Part shown: positions 36,589 to 45,210 of the stretch, piece after piece
Layout of the letters: each line of letters starts with the position of its first letter
Position numbering within the stretch: position 1 is the first letter of the stretch
Source of the DNA: Verrucomicrobiota bacterium
GTDB taxonomy: Bacteria; Verrucomicrobiota; Verrucomicrobiia; Opitutales; UBA2995
NCBI GenBank assembly: GCA_027622555.1
Contig: JAQBYJ010000004.1
Coordinates: 41,997 to 105,996, forward strand
Direction of reading: 5' to 3'
DNA length: 64,000 bases
Translations under genes and position numbers: made by a program
The notes under the pieces: generated by a model
What the model saw: only the letters and a program-made list of their open reading frames with translations
Told to the model about the DNA's origin: nothing
The model's database searches: none

Positions 36589-38085
36589 ATGAGCACTTCA
36601 ACAGAAACATTGTTACCCTGCCCTCTTTTCATAAACGGCGAATGGATCGACCGGTCTGATCTTCCAACCAGTCCGGTACACAACCCATCAACGGGTGCGA
36701 TCATCGCCGAAACACCGCTGGCGGATACTGCTACGGTTGGACAGGCTATTCAGGCAGCCCAGGATGCATTTCCAGCTTGGTGGGAAACTCCAGCCATGGA
36801 ACGAGCACGAGTTCTTTTTAGGTACCGGGCATTATTGGAAAAAGATTTTGATGCGATCTGCAGAATCATCAGTATGGAACACGGCAAGACATTCGGTGAA
36901 TCGCGGGGAGAAATGCAGCGGGGATTGGAGTGTGTTGAGTACGCTTGCGGAATAACCGAACTACTCAAAGGAGAATACCTGGAAAATATCGCACGCGGCA
37001 TCGATTGTGAAGTGATTCGTCAACCACTCGGCGTATGCGCCGGAATTACTCCATTTAACTTTCCTGCAATGATCGCCATGTGGATGTTCCCCTTGGCAAT
37101 CGCTTCCGGCAATACCTACATTTTTAAACCAAGTGAAAAAGTTCCGCTGACGGCCATCCGCCTAATAGAACTTCTCGACAAAGCAGGACTTCCGAAGGGA
37201 GTCCTCAATCTTGTCCACGGCGGAAAGGAAAGTGTGGATGCCCTACTCACCCACCCAGCCGTACGGGCGATTTCATTTGTCGGCTCAACGCCTGTGGCAA
37301 AATACATTTACGAAACCGGCACAAAAAACGGCAAACGGGTACAGGCCAACGGCGGGGCAAAGAATCATGTCATCATCATGCCCGATGCCGAAGTTAAAAA
37401 CTCGGTCGATGGAATCATGGGAGGAGCTTTTGGTTGTGCAGGTGAGCGTTGCATGGCAATTGCAAATGCGGTCTGCGTTGGAGATGCATCTATAACGGTG
37501 CTTCCGGAGCTGGTAGAAGCCGCCCGCAATCTGAAAGTCGGACCCACCGACCGCGACCCTCAACCTCAGATGGGTGCAGTCATAACTCGTGAACATTGCG
37601 ATCGGGTAACAGAATTGATTACCCAAGGCGGAGATGAAGGCGGCAAGATCTTGAATGATGGACGCTCACTAAAAGTCTCCGAAGCCCCGAACGGCTTTTA
37701 TCTTGGAGCGACGATTATCGACGATGTTCAACCACAATCCGTTTTGGCCAGGACAGAAATTTTCGGTCCCGTCCTCAGTGTCTTGCGAGCAGGCAACCTG
37801 GAAGAAGCATTGGAATTGGCCAACGCTTCCGCATTTGGAAACGGTACCGCAATATTCACTACCTCGGGCAGCGCCGCGCGCGAATTCAAACACCGGGTAA
37901 GAGCAGGTATGGTTGGTATTAACGTGGGAGTCCCTGCGCCCATGGCGATGTTCCCGTTTAGTGGATGGGACCAATCCTTTTTTGGTGACCTTCACATTCA
38001 AGGGAGTGACGGCGTTCGATTCTTTACCCGCGAAAAAACGGTTACCTCACGATGGTTCGGTGATGAAGACGTATGGAGAAAGTAA
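36589..38085 (+). CDS. iolA: Malonate-semialdehyde/methylmalonate-semialdehyde dehydrogenase (CoA-acylating)
   Basis: A 498-aa aldehyde dehydrogenase of the MmsA/IolA type, which oxidatively decarboxylates malonate semialdehyde to acetyl-CoA. Family features: GVCAGITPFNFPAMIAMWMF, SFVGSTPVAKYIYETG, and the active-site GCAGERCMA with Cys288. The C-terminus has GINVGVPAPMAMFPFSGW, specific to MmsA/IolA. It is the last step of inositol degradation and needs the malonate semialdehyde that the preceding transaldolase is proposed to produce. Confidence 0.95.
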   Translation: MSTSTETLLPCPLFINGEWIDRSDLPTSPVHNPSTGAIIAETPLADTATVGQAIQAAQDAFPAWWETPAMERARVLFRYRALLEKDFDAICRIISMEHGKTFGESRGEMQRGLECVEYACGITELLKGEYLENIARGIDCEVIRQPLGVCAGITPFNFPAMIAMWMFPLAIASGNTYIFKPSEKVPLTAIRLIELLDKAGLPKGVLNLVHGGKESVDALLTHPAVRAISFVGSTPVAKYIYETGTKNGKRVQANGGAKNHVIIMPDAEVKNSVDGIMGGAFGCAGERCMAIANAVCVGDASITVLPELVEAARNLKVGPTDRDPQPQMGAVITREHCDRVTELITQGGDEGGKILNDGRSLKVSEAPNGFYLGATIIDDVQPQSVLARTEIFGPVLSVLRAGNLEEALELANASAFGNGTAIFTTSGSAAREFKHRVRAGMVGINVGVPAPMAMFPFSGWDQSFFGDLHIQGSDGVRFFTREKTVTSRWFGDEDVWRK

Positions 38086-38127
38086 GCAGGTTAAACTCAT
38101 CTCCCTCCAACTCTTTCTCTCGGAATT

Positions 38128-38970
38128 ATGGACAAACCATTTGAAGATCTAAAAAACAAAACCGTGGCGATTACCGGCGGAGCCGGTGTCATAGGTCACG
38201 CACTCGCTCACGGGTTAGCATCAGTTGGCATGAATATCGCCATACTGGATCTCGACCTTGAAAAGGCTCAGACTCTGGCGAAAGAGCTATCCGAAACACA
38301 TGCAATCAAGAGCACAGGCATCGCCTGCAATGTACTCGAAAAATCCTCCATTGAGGAGGCGCGTGATGCTTTGGTTAATCATTTTGGTCAGCTGGATTTC
38401 CTGATTAATGGTGCTGGTGGAAATAGCCCTAAAGCGTCTACTGAAATCGAACAGATTGAAAAGGATGCTCCTGATCTAAAAGGGTCCTTTTTCGATATTC
38501 CGGAAAATGAATTCCGCCGCACGCTGGATCTAAATCTCATGGGAACCGTTCTCCCTTCTCAAATATTGGGACAGCTATTGGTTCGACAGGGAAAAGGAAC
38601 CATATTGAATATTTCTTCAATGAATGCCTACCGGCCCTTGACAAAAATACCGGCCTATTCAGCAGGCAAATGTGCTGTGAGTAATTTCACGGAATGGCTG
38701 GCAGTGCACTTGGCCAAAACAGGCGTTCGGGTAAACGCCATCGCACCAGGATTTTTCCTGACCGAGCAATTAAAATTTTTGGCCTACGACGAAAGCGGCG
38801 AACTAACCGACCGTTATCGTCGCGTACTTCAACTCACCCCCATGCACCGATTTGGACATCAGGATGAGCTCATCGGCCCTACCCTATTTCTGCTATCGGA
38901 GTTATCTGCATTTATTACGGGTGTAATTATCCCGGTGGACGGAGGGTTCAACGCATATAGCGGAGTGTAA
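38128..38970 (+). CDS. SDR oxidoreductase (D-mannonate oxidoreductase-like)
   Basis: A 280-aa classical short-chain dehydrogenase: the cofactor motif TGGAGVIG at residues 16-23, an NGAGG block, Ser163/Ser164 and the Tyr177-x-x-x-Lys181 catalytic pair (AYSAGK). It resembles SDRs annotated as D-mannonate/fructuronate oxidoreductases. Asp41 after the second strand (ILDLD) suggests NAD+ preference. It lies 42 bp after iolA and 54 bp before the IolG-like gene. It may be a second cyclitol or uronate dehydrogenase that widens the substrate range of the operon; the substrate is not known. Confidence 0.82.
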   Translation: MDKPFEDLKNKTVAITGGAGVIGHALAHGLASVGMNIAILDLDLEKAQTLAKELSETHAIKSTGIACNVLEKSSIEEARDALVNHFGQLDFLINGAGGNSPKASTEIEQIEKDAPDLKGSFFDIPENEFRRTLDLNLMGTVLPSQILGQLLVRQGKGTILNISSMNAYRPLTKIPAYSAGKCAVSNFTEWLAVHLAKTGVRVNAIAPGFFLTEQLKFLAYDESGELTDRYRRVLQLTPMHRFGHQDELIGPTLFLLSELSAFITGVIIPVDGGFNAYSGV

Positions 38971-39024
38971 GGAATTTTAAATGGAATCGATCGAAAATAG
39001 ACACCTAAGAGAAATCTGGAATTT

Positions 39025-40038
39025 ATGAATAAAAAAGTGAATATCGGAGTGATTGGCCTCGGTCGCCTTGGCAGCCTTTATACCAACTATTGCGCTAACC
39101 GGTTACCGCATGCGAATCTCGTGGCTGTTTCAGATGTGCGCGAAGAGGTAGCCAAACAAGTAGCAGAACAATACGGCGCGAAACGTTGGTATCAAAATTA
39201 TAAAGACCTGTTGGCGGATGATGAGGTAGAGGCAATCGTCATTGTCACACCCACCAACCTCCACAAGCCAGTTGCGATCGACGCTGCTCGCGCAGGTAAA
39301 GCAATTTTCTGCGAAAAACCACTCTCCCTTAGCATCGCTGAATGTATTGAAATTAAAAACGTGATGGAAGAAACGAGAGCCTTCTTCCAAATGGGATTTA
39401 TGCGCCGCTTCGACAGCGCCTATATTGCAGCAAAACAGAAAATCGAAGAAGGTGTCATTGGAAAACGCGTGCAATACAAGGCTACCTCCCGTGACCGTGT
39501 CCGACCAGAACTAGACTTCTTGAGACCGGAAAACAGTGGCGGCCTTTTCGTAGATATGGGCATTCACGATTTCGACATTGCCCGCTTTTTGATGGGCGAG
39601 GTTAAAAGTGTATTTACGGTTGCCGGTGTGCTTGCTTATCCAGAAATGAAAGAGATTGGCGATGTCGATAACGCGATCGTAACGATGTATTTCGAGGACG
39701 GCACACTGGGTGCGGTAGATCTTTCCCGCAACGCGATCTACGGTTACGATATCCAGGCTGAAATTCTTGGAACTGAAGGAACCCTCCAGATGGGATATAC
39801 CCAAGAGACTCCTATTCGGGTCATGAAAGAAAACAATATCTCTCACGATACAGTGCCTGGATTTTATGAGCGATTTGAAAAAGCCTATGTTAATCAACTA
39901 GCAGATTTCGTGGATAACGTCCGGAACAATAAAAATCCATCGATCACGGTCAACGATGGAATTGAAGCTTTGAAAATTGCCCTGGCGGCAGCCAAATCCT
40001 ACCATGAAAATCGTCAGGTGGATCTCTCTGAGATATAA
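39025..40038 (+). CDS. iolG: Gfo/Idh/MocA oxidoreductase, probable inositol 2-dehydrogenase
   Basis: A 337-aa protein with an N-terminal Rossmann motif (GVIGLGRLGS), the FCEKPLSLS block with the conserved Lys, and a C-terminal MocA domain whose GGLFVDMGIHDFDIARFL carries the catalytic Asp-His pair. Inositol dehydrogenase oxidises myo-inositol to 2-keto-myo-inositol, the IolE substrate, and this step is otherwise missing from the operon, supporting the call. It could instead prefer scyllo- or another inositol isomer. It is the last gene of the operon. Confidence 0.75.
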   Translation: MNKKVNIGVIGLGRLGSLYTNYCANRLPHANLVAVSDVREEVAKQVAEQYGAKRWYQNYKDLLADDEVEAIVIVTPTNLHKPVAIDAARAGKAIFCEKPLSLSIAECIEIKNVMEETRAFFQMGFMRRFDSAYIAAKQKIEEGVIGKRVQYKATSRDRVRPELDFLRPENSGGLFVDMGIHDFDIARFLMGEVKSVFTVAGVLAYPEMKEIGDVDNAIVTMYFEDGTLGAVDLSRNAIYGYDIQAEILGTEGTLQMGYTQETPIRVMKENNISHDTVPGFYERFEKAYVNQLADFVDNVRNNKNPSITVNDGIEALKIALAAAKSYHENRQVDLSEI

Positions 40039-40335
40039 ATCAAAACCCTGTGGCAATACCGAGGCCTTGGCCGACAGCGAAGCGAACAACAACCACAGGG
40101 TATGAAAGGCTTAAAACATCCCACCAGATGTTCGCATTCTACTTATCATTTTCATTTTCTCCAAAAGACTGAGCGGACATCGTTGATGGTATGCTCGGCA
40201 GCAAGCTACCTCCTACATTTCGTATCGCAAATACAACTGTAGGAGGTAGCTCGCTGCCGATTTCGAATGCTCAAACTTCCTATCAGTCACCGACCCCGCG
40301 GCAGAGACCACGGGGAATTACATGTTAAAGTCGGT
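40039..40335. other. Intergenic region with two hairpin-type repeats
   Basis: Between the convergent IolG-like and VOC genes. A 9-bp inverted pair ACCCTGTGG/CCACAGGGT at 40045-40053 and 40093-40101 follows the iol operon and may act as its terminator or be a decayed repeat. The stronger palindrome is at 40195-40260. No coding sequence was seen. Confidence 0.5.
40195..40260. repeat. REPIN-like palindrome with 23-bp arms
   Basis: Left arm 40195-40217 (TCGGCAGCAAGCTACC...) and right arm 40238-40260 pair over 23 bp with a single mismatch, around a 20-bp centre. The TCCTACA/TGTAGGA word is on the inside here, whereas in the copy at 58059-58129 it is on the outside. Confidence 0.8.
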
Positions 40336-40740
40336 CTAAAAATCCCAATCTCCACCCCATAAAGTAGGTGGTGCTATTTCCACGCTATTGCCGGAAGGAT
40401 CGCGGACATACAAGCTATGTGATCCAGCCTCCCAGGGAACTTCTTTTTCGAGCTCGACGCCAAACTTTTCAAAATGATCTTTCCATTTCTGAATCGAATC
40501 AGATGAAGCAGCAAATGCGATATGCCCTTCACCGGCCGTACCGTGATGAGGGATACCTCGATCTTTGACCAAACTTTCCTTTGGGTTAAAAATTAGCAGC
40601 ACACTGCCTGGCAACCGGAAGACAAGAAAGAGCGAAGACTCCTTAATCAGGGTTAAGCCCAACACACCTTCGTAGAATGATTTCACAGATGGCAAATCCT
40701 CGGAATAAAGAATGGTTTCAAAAATTCGATCAACTTTCAT
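40336..40740 (-). CDS. VOC-family (glyoxalase/dioxygenase-like) protein
   Basis: A 134-aa protein with the two beta-alpha-beta-beta-beta modules of the vicinal oxygen chelate fold. The first is ETILYSEDLPSVKSFYEGVLGL and the second AGEGHIAFAASSDSIQKWKDHF, ending SLYVRDPSGNSVEIAPP with the usual metal-ligand Glu. His residues in HHGTAGEGHIAF could complete the site. Members include glyoxalase I, fosfomycin resistance enzymes and dioxygenases; none can be chosen from sequence. It converges on the inositol operon. Confidence 0.88.
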   Translation of the reverse strand: MKVDRIFETILYSEDLPSVKSFYEGVLGLTLIKESSLFLVFRLPGSVLLIFNPKESLVKDRGIPHHGTAGEGHIAFAASSDSIQKWKDHFEKFGVELEKEVPWEAGSHSLYVRDPSGNSVEIAPPTLWGGDWDF

Positions 40741-40887
40741 GAGCTTATAAGTTACTATACTTTATCCCCAACATCTATCGACTCTTAACCATTGAAGGAA
40801 CTCAATTTTAATAATCTACCGGACATTGACCATTCTCCCAGGAACGTATTTTATTCCACCCTACTTCTCCTCCTACCCACCCCGTTA

Positions 40888-42450
40888 ATGAAAAACGATA
40901 CTAAAAGAATTCTTAATATACTGGGCATCATTGTCGCCATTTTAAGCGCCAACCTCCCCAAGGTTTCAGCAAGCAGCCACCGTAATGAAGGAAAGCCCAA
41001 TATCATTCTGATCTTCGCGGATGACTTGGGATACGGCGACGTAGGGATTTTTAACAAGAATTGTCCATTCGAAACTCCAAGACTCGACCGCATGGCAAGG
41101 GAGGGTGCCATGCTGACCGACTTTTATGTGCCGACACCTTATTGCGCGCCGTCACGAGGAACGATCCTGACAGGTAGATATCCTTTCAGACATAGTGTCG
41201 TTAGAAACCCGGCACCCGATGCTGGACAAAACAATATCGGCCTGCCGTCCTCCGAGATCACCATAGCAGAGGTATTGAAGGAACAAGGATACGGCACAGC
41301 GATGTTTGGGAAATGGCACCTGGGGCACCGTGAACAATGGCTACCACGCACTCAGGGATTTGATGAGTATCAAGGCATCCTTTACTCCAACGATATGTTC
41401 CCCGTCCAAATGGTTAAGAATGAGGAAGTCATTGAATATCCTGTATTTCAAGGGAAGCTTTCGCAACTATACACCGACCTGACCCTGGATTACATCCGAC
41501 GCAAAAAAGATGAACCCTTCTTTGTATATTTGCCTATGGCAATGCCGCACAAGCCGCTCGCTGTATCGGATAATTTTTATACACCGGACACACCAGACAA
41601 CTTGTATGCGGATGTGATTAAGGAGTTGGACTTCTCAGTTGGTCGCATTCTTGACGGGCTGAAGGAGCTCAATTTAGAAAAAAACACCCTCGTCCTTTTC
41701 ACATCAGACAACGGACCTTTTTACGGAGGTTCGTCCGCTGGATTACGTGGCATGAAAGGGCGAACCTGGGAAGGTGGATTGCGCGTGCCGGTGATCGCTT
41801 ACATGCCTGGAACGATTCCACAGGGAGTAGTCAATCATCACCCGGCAGCGACGATCGACATTCTTCCGACTATTTGCGATCTAACTCAAATTCCAGTGCC
41901 GACGGACCGAACGATTGATGGGATGTCCATTCTAAACATGCTAAAGGACAGCAGTCATCCGAGTCCTCATGAAGCTATTTTCGGAATGAGCGGAGCCAAT
42001 CTGGCCATGATTCGTTCTGGAAACTGGAAGCTGCATGTTCGCAATCCAGGCTCTGTAAACATGGTCGATCTTCCACCGGAAGAAGCGAGAAAACGGCTCA
42101 ATCGAAGAGCTCCGGACGGGGTTACGATAATAGCTCCTTTTGAACAACCAGACCCGACCGAATATCCGGGCATATCAACAGGGGTGGAACCCAAGGCGAT
42201 GATGCTGTTCAATATGGAAACTGATCCCGGCGAACAGATCGACGTAGCTGAAATCTATCCGGATGTTGTGAAACGCTTAAAGAAACTCTTTGACCAAACG
42301 GAGGACCAAATTCCTGATTTTCCTGCTCCCGAAGTTGAATTCTTATTAACCGATGAGGCTCAGAAGAGTGGAGAGCTCATGCGACTCATTGGTGGAGAGC
42401 TCCGCTATGACCGCATTCCCAATTCCCAAAAGCACCTACTGAAAAAGTGA
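40888..42450 (+). CDS. Secreted arylsulfatase-type sulfatase
   Basis: A 520-aa sulfatase with a signal peptide (LNILGIIVAILSANLPKVSA). The ATG at 40888 was chosen over a TTG at 40792. Metal pair Asp45-Asp46 (FADDLGYGD), signature C-A-P-S-R at residues 86-90, then GKWHLGH and the second metal site LFTSDNGPFYGGSSAGLRG with Asp-Asn. The GLRGMKGRTWEGGLRVP segment is typical of arylsulfatase A-like polysaccharide sulfatases. The following VOC gene starts inside its stop codon (GTGA). Confidence 0.94.
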   Translation: MKNDTKRILNILGIIVAILSANLPKVSASSHRNEGKPNIILIFADDLGYGDVGIFNKNCPFETPRLDRMAREGAMLTDFYVPTPYCAPSRGTILTGRYPFRHSVVRNPAPDAGQNNIGLPSSEITIAEVLKEQGYGTAMFGKWHLGHREQWLPRTQGFDEYQGILYSNDMFPVQMVKNEEVIEYPVFQGKLSQLYTDLTLDYIRRKKDEPFFVYLPMAMPHKPLAVSDNFYTPDTPDNLYADVIKELDFSVGRILDGLKELNLEKNTLVLFTSDNGPFYGGSSAGLRGMKGRTWEGGLRVPVIAYMPGTIPQGVVNHHPAATIDILPTICDLTQIPVPTDRTIDGMSILNMLKDSSHPSPHEAIFGMSGANLAMIRSGNWKLHVRNPGSVNMVDLPPEEARKRLNRRAPDGVTIIAPFEQPDPTEYPGISTGVEPKAMMLFNMETDPGEQIDVAEIYPDVVKRLKKLFDQTEDQIPDFPAPEVEFLLTDEAQKSGELMRLIGGELRYDRIPNSQKHLLKK

Positions 42451-42908
42451 AGCAAAACATCGGCTACATCTCCCTCATCATTCCGAACTACCAAGAAGCT
42501 CGAGACTATTATACGGGAGTGCTCAATTTCGATCTACTTGAGGACACGGACTTGGGAGAAGGAAAACGTTGGTTACTGGTAGCTCCCAAAGGCTCAACAG
42601 GGACTGCAATCGTTTTAGCAGAAGCAAAGACAGAGGACGAAAAACAAATGGTCGGTAACCAGGGAGCAGGACGCGTATTTCTTTTTCTCCACACGGATGA
42701 TTTTTACCGCGACTACAAGGCGTACCGGGAAATGGGAGTTGAATTCCTCGAAGATCCCAGAGTTGAACCCTATGGAACCGTAGCCGTCTTTCAGGATATG
42801 TTCGGCAACAAATGGGACCTACTTGAATTGAAGCAGGTGTGGATTACCCTTCTTCGTTTGAGCCTTTGGCATCCAACTTTGCCGCAATCAGATATCCTAT
42901 TCCAATGA
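42447..42908 (+). CDS. VOC-family protein coupled to the sulfatase
   Basis: A 153-aa vicinal-oxygen-chelate protein starting at a GTG that overlaps the sulfatase stop, so translation is coupled. Fold features: IGYISLIIPNYQEARDYYTGVLNF at the N-terminus and FQDMFGNKWDLLEL at the usual C-terminus. About 25 further residues (KQVWITLLRLSLWHP...) lie beyond the normal fold end and are encoded antisense to the end of the DUF6249 gene. The tail looks like read-through after loss of the original stop. Function unknown. Confidence 0.85.
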   Translation: MKQNIGYISLIIPNYQEARDYYTGVLNFDLLEDTDLGEGKRWLLVAPKGSTGTAIVLAEAKTEDEKQMVGNQGAGRVFLFLHTDDFYRDYKAYREMGVEFLEDPRVEPYGTVAVFQDMFGNKWDLLELKQVWITLLRLSLWHPTLPQSDILFQ

Positions 42909-43308
42909 ATAGAGGTATTATTCCAATAGCCGAGGATCGCCCGGCTCCGGAAAAGTTATATATACTGCTCCCGGTGAGTATAAAAAGGGTCAATGAAATC
43001 CCCAATCCGACTGAACACCAGATCAAGCCCTTACGAATATCCGATACAGGTTGCCAATTCTTTGGTTTGCCGCGATCTGCCAGCAATTCCTCAGGCACTT
43101 CTTTTCCTAATTCCAGATATTTCTGAATGGTAGCATGTCGATTCTTGTCCACAATACGCAACCATCCAAAAATAACTAAGAGAGCCACGAGAGAAAACGC
43201 CATGCCTGCAAAAGGAATGAATAATGGGATGTTTGAGCCAATACTTCCAAATCCAAACAGCCAGTGAGTCGATGGAGATTCCATCAAATGATTGAGCATA
43301 TGTTCCAT
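42844..43308 (-). CDS. DUF6249-like membrane protein
   Basis: A 154-aa protein with three hydrophobic segments (about residues 28-50, 97-115 and 127-145). Between the first and second is a charged cytoplasmic-type stretch, WLRIVDKNRHATIQKYLELGKEVP, followed by ADRGKP. This arrangement matches the DUF6249 group, often found near ECF sigma factor genes in diverse bacteria; none is visible here. The 3' end overlaps the VOC gene by 65 bp in convergent orientation. Function unknown. Confidence 0.75.
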   Translation of the reverse strand: MEHMLNHLMESPSTHWLFGFGSIGSNIPLFIPFAGMAFSLVALLVIFGWLRIVDKNRHATIQKYLELGKEVPEELLADRGKPKNWQPVSDIRKGLIWCSVGLGISLTLFILTGSSIYNFSGAGRSSAIGIIPLFIGIGYLIAAKLDAKGSNEEG

Positions 43309-43485
43309 GAGTAACGCCCAACAATGCAGGAAAGACTACTATTTGTTTGATCCATTTTTTCATAATAACAAAGGTGTGTTTATCCTATTGGACGGGATAG
43401 ATGGGCCGATTGGATTCAACTTTCTAAGAAAACTTAATTTTTCACCATCGACCATCTTTCTCTTACGTATTTCAACACTTTCTAT

Positions 43486-44859
43486 ATGAAACTCCTACCC
43501 ATCCTGTGCTTACTCGCCGCCGGGCTTTCTGCTGCTGATCGAACGAACATCCTATTCCTGTTTATTGACGATCAGGGTTATTACGACCTCGGGTGTTATG
43601 GGGCCACCGAAGTTGAGACGCCCCATATCGATAGAATGGCCGCAGAAGGAATTCGATTCACGGATTATTATGCAGCAGCTCCTATTTGTAGTCCCTCCCG
43701 CGCCGGACTTTTGACCGGTTGTTATCCAAGACGCATTGGCAATCACATCTGGGTTCATAGAGCAGATTCGAATTCCGGAATTCATCCCTCTGAAATTACG
43801 CTTGGTGAGATGTTTAAAAAAGCAGGCTACACAACTGCTTGCATTGGAAAATGGCATTTGGGTTTCAAGGAACCGTTTCTTCCCAAGAACCAGGGCTTCG
43901 ATTATTACTTCGGCTTACTCCACAATCTGGATCCGGTTGAAATAGTTTATTTCAAAGATGAAGGCGGAGTTCCTCTCATGAGAAACAATCAGGTCGTTAA
44001 AAGACCGGCAGACCCGGCGGAGCTCACTGAGATCTACACCGACGAAGCGATAGCTTTTATTGAAAGAAACAAAGAGAATCCATTTTTCCTATATCTGCCA
44101 CACACCATGCTTCACAATCCCCTGGGAGTGAGCGACCCATTTAAAGGCTCATCTAAATGGGGTGAATACGGAGATGCCATTCAAGAATTGGATCACAATG
44201 TTGGGCGTATTTTCAGGACCCTCGAAGATCTGGGTCTTGATGAAAATACCCTGGTGGTCTACGCCTCCGACAACGGCCGTCAGCCAGGTAGAAATGTCAA
44301 ACAACCGATTAAAGGCTCGAAACTATCCACATACGAAGGAGGCATTCGAGTACCGGCTATTGCTTGGGGACCTGGGGTCGGAATTCGCCAAGGGCACGAA
44401 TCGAGCGAAGTGGTAACGGCCATGGATTGGTTTCCAAGCCTGGCAACCATGGCCAACATCAAGGTGAATGAAAACCGAACCATTGATGGACGAGATATCA
44501 CGCCGTTGCTGAAAGGAGAAACCGATGTGGTTCCAGCTGCAGGTTACGGTTCGGCACTCAACACAGGTTCTCCCCTCCGACGCAGATGGGCACCGCTAGG
44601 AGAATGGGCGGATCTCATTACGCGAGATGAATATCTTAATGCTTTCTTTTATCACGGAAGCCAGGGTGCCCTGTCCGCAGTCAGGTCTGGTAAATGGAAA
44701 CTGTATTTGAACCCTTCTCTTACTCTTTTCGACCTGGAAGCAGATCCCGGTGAAAAGAATCCGATACGAGACTCAATAGCCCTCAGGAAACTCCGGGGCA
44801 TGGCAATTCTCTTTCAAGAAGAAATGCGCCTCGATGTTCGACCTGCCGGTGATATGTAG
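43486..44859 (+). CDS. Secreted sulfatase
   Basis: A 457-aa sulfatase with a short signal peptide (LLPILCLLAAGLSAA). Metal pair Asp28-Asp29 (FIDDQGYYD), signature C-S-P-S-R at residues 68-72, GKWHLGF, and the second metal site YASDNGRQPGRN with Asp-Asn. The KLSTYEGGIRVPAIAWGPG block is a family hallmark. It differs enough from the sulfatase at 40888 to suggest another linkage specificity. A cupin gene follows after 17 bp on the same strand. Confidence 0.94.
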   Translation: MKLLPILCLLAAGLSAADRTNILFLFIDDQGYYDLGCYGATEVETPHIDRMAAEGIRFTDYYAAAPICSPSRAGLLTGCYPRRIGNHIWVHRADSNSGIHPSEITLGEMFKKAGYTTACIGKWHLGFKEPFLPKNQGFDYYFGLLHNLDPVEIVYFKDEGGVPLMRNNQVVKRPADPAELTEIYTDEAIAFIERNKENPFFLYLPHTMLHNPLGVSDPFKGSSKWGEYGDAIQELDHNVGRIFRTLEDLGLDENTLVVYASDNGRQPGRNVKQPIKGSKLSTYEGGIRVPAIAWGPGVGIRQGHESSEVVTAMDWFPSLATMANIKVNENRTIDGRDITPLLKGETDVVPAAGYGSALNTGSPLRRRWAPLGEWADLITRDEYLNAFFYHGSQGALSAVRSGKWKLYLNPSLTLFDLEADPGEKNPIRDSIALRKLRGMAILFQEEMRLDVRPAGDM

Positions 44860-44876
44860 ATTGAGGATTAATTCAA

Positions 44877-45209
44877 ATGATGGATTCCTCCTTTGGAAAT
44901 ATCTTTAAGAACCTCCCCGCCCTTTCAGGAAGTGAAATCGTTGAGGTTTTACACAAATCCAATGGGGTGACGATAGAACGGATTCTTTCAAACAGTCATA
45001 CTACACCGGAAGAGGAATGGTATAACCAGGATTGGGACGAATGGGTAATCATGGAACAAGGAAAAGGAACTTTGGAGTATGAAGATGGTAGTAAGGTTAC
45101 CTTAGAAAAAGGCGACTACCTGCTCATCCCAAAAGGCAGAAAACACCGAGTCGTCTACACAGCTGATGAAACGATATGGCTGGCGATTCATCTTGAGGCA
45201 GGGAAATAA
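44877..45209 (+). CDS. Single-domain cupin protein
   Basis: A 110-aa cupin with motif 1 around NQDWDEWVIMEQGKGTLEYEDG and motif 2 around LEKGDYLLIPKGRKHRVVYT. The first motif has Asp/Glu where many cupins have a His pair, while His in GRKHRV is kept, so the metal site may be weak. It follows the sulfatase by 17 bp and is probably co-transcribed. Small cupins of this type are often sugar-binding or metal-dependent isomerases; no specific role can be assigned. Confidence 0.85.
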   Translation: MMDSSFGNIFKNLPALSGSEIVEVLHKSNGVTIERILSNSHTTPEEEWYNQDWDEWVIMEQGKGTLEYEDGSKVTLEKGDYLLIPKGRKHRVVYTADETIWLAIHLEAGK

Positions 45210-45210
45210 T

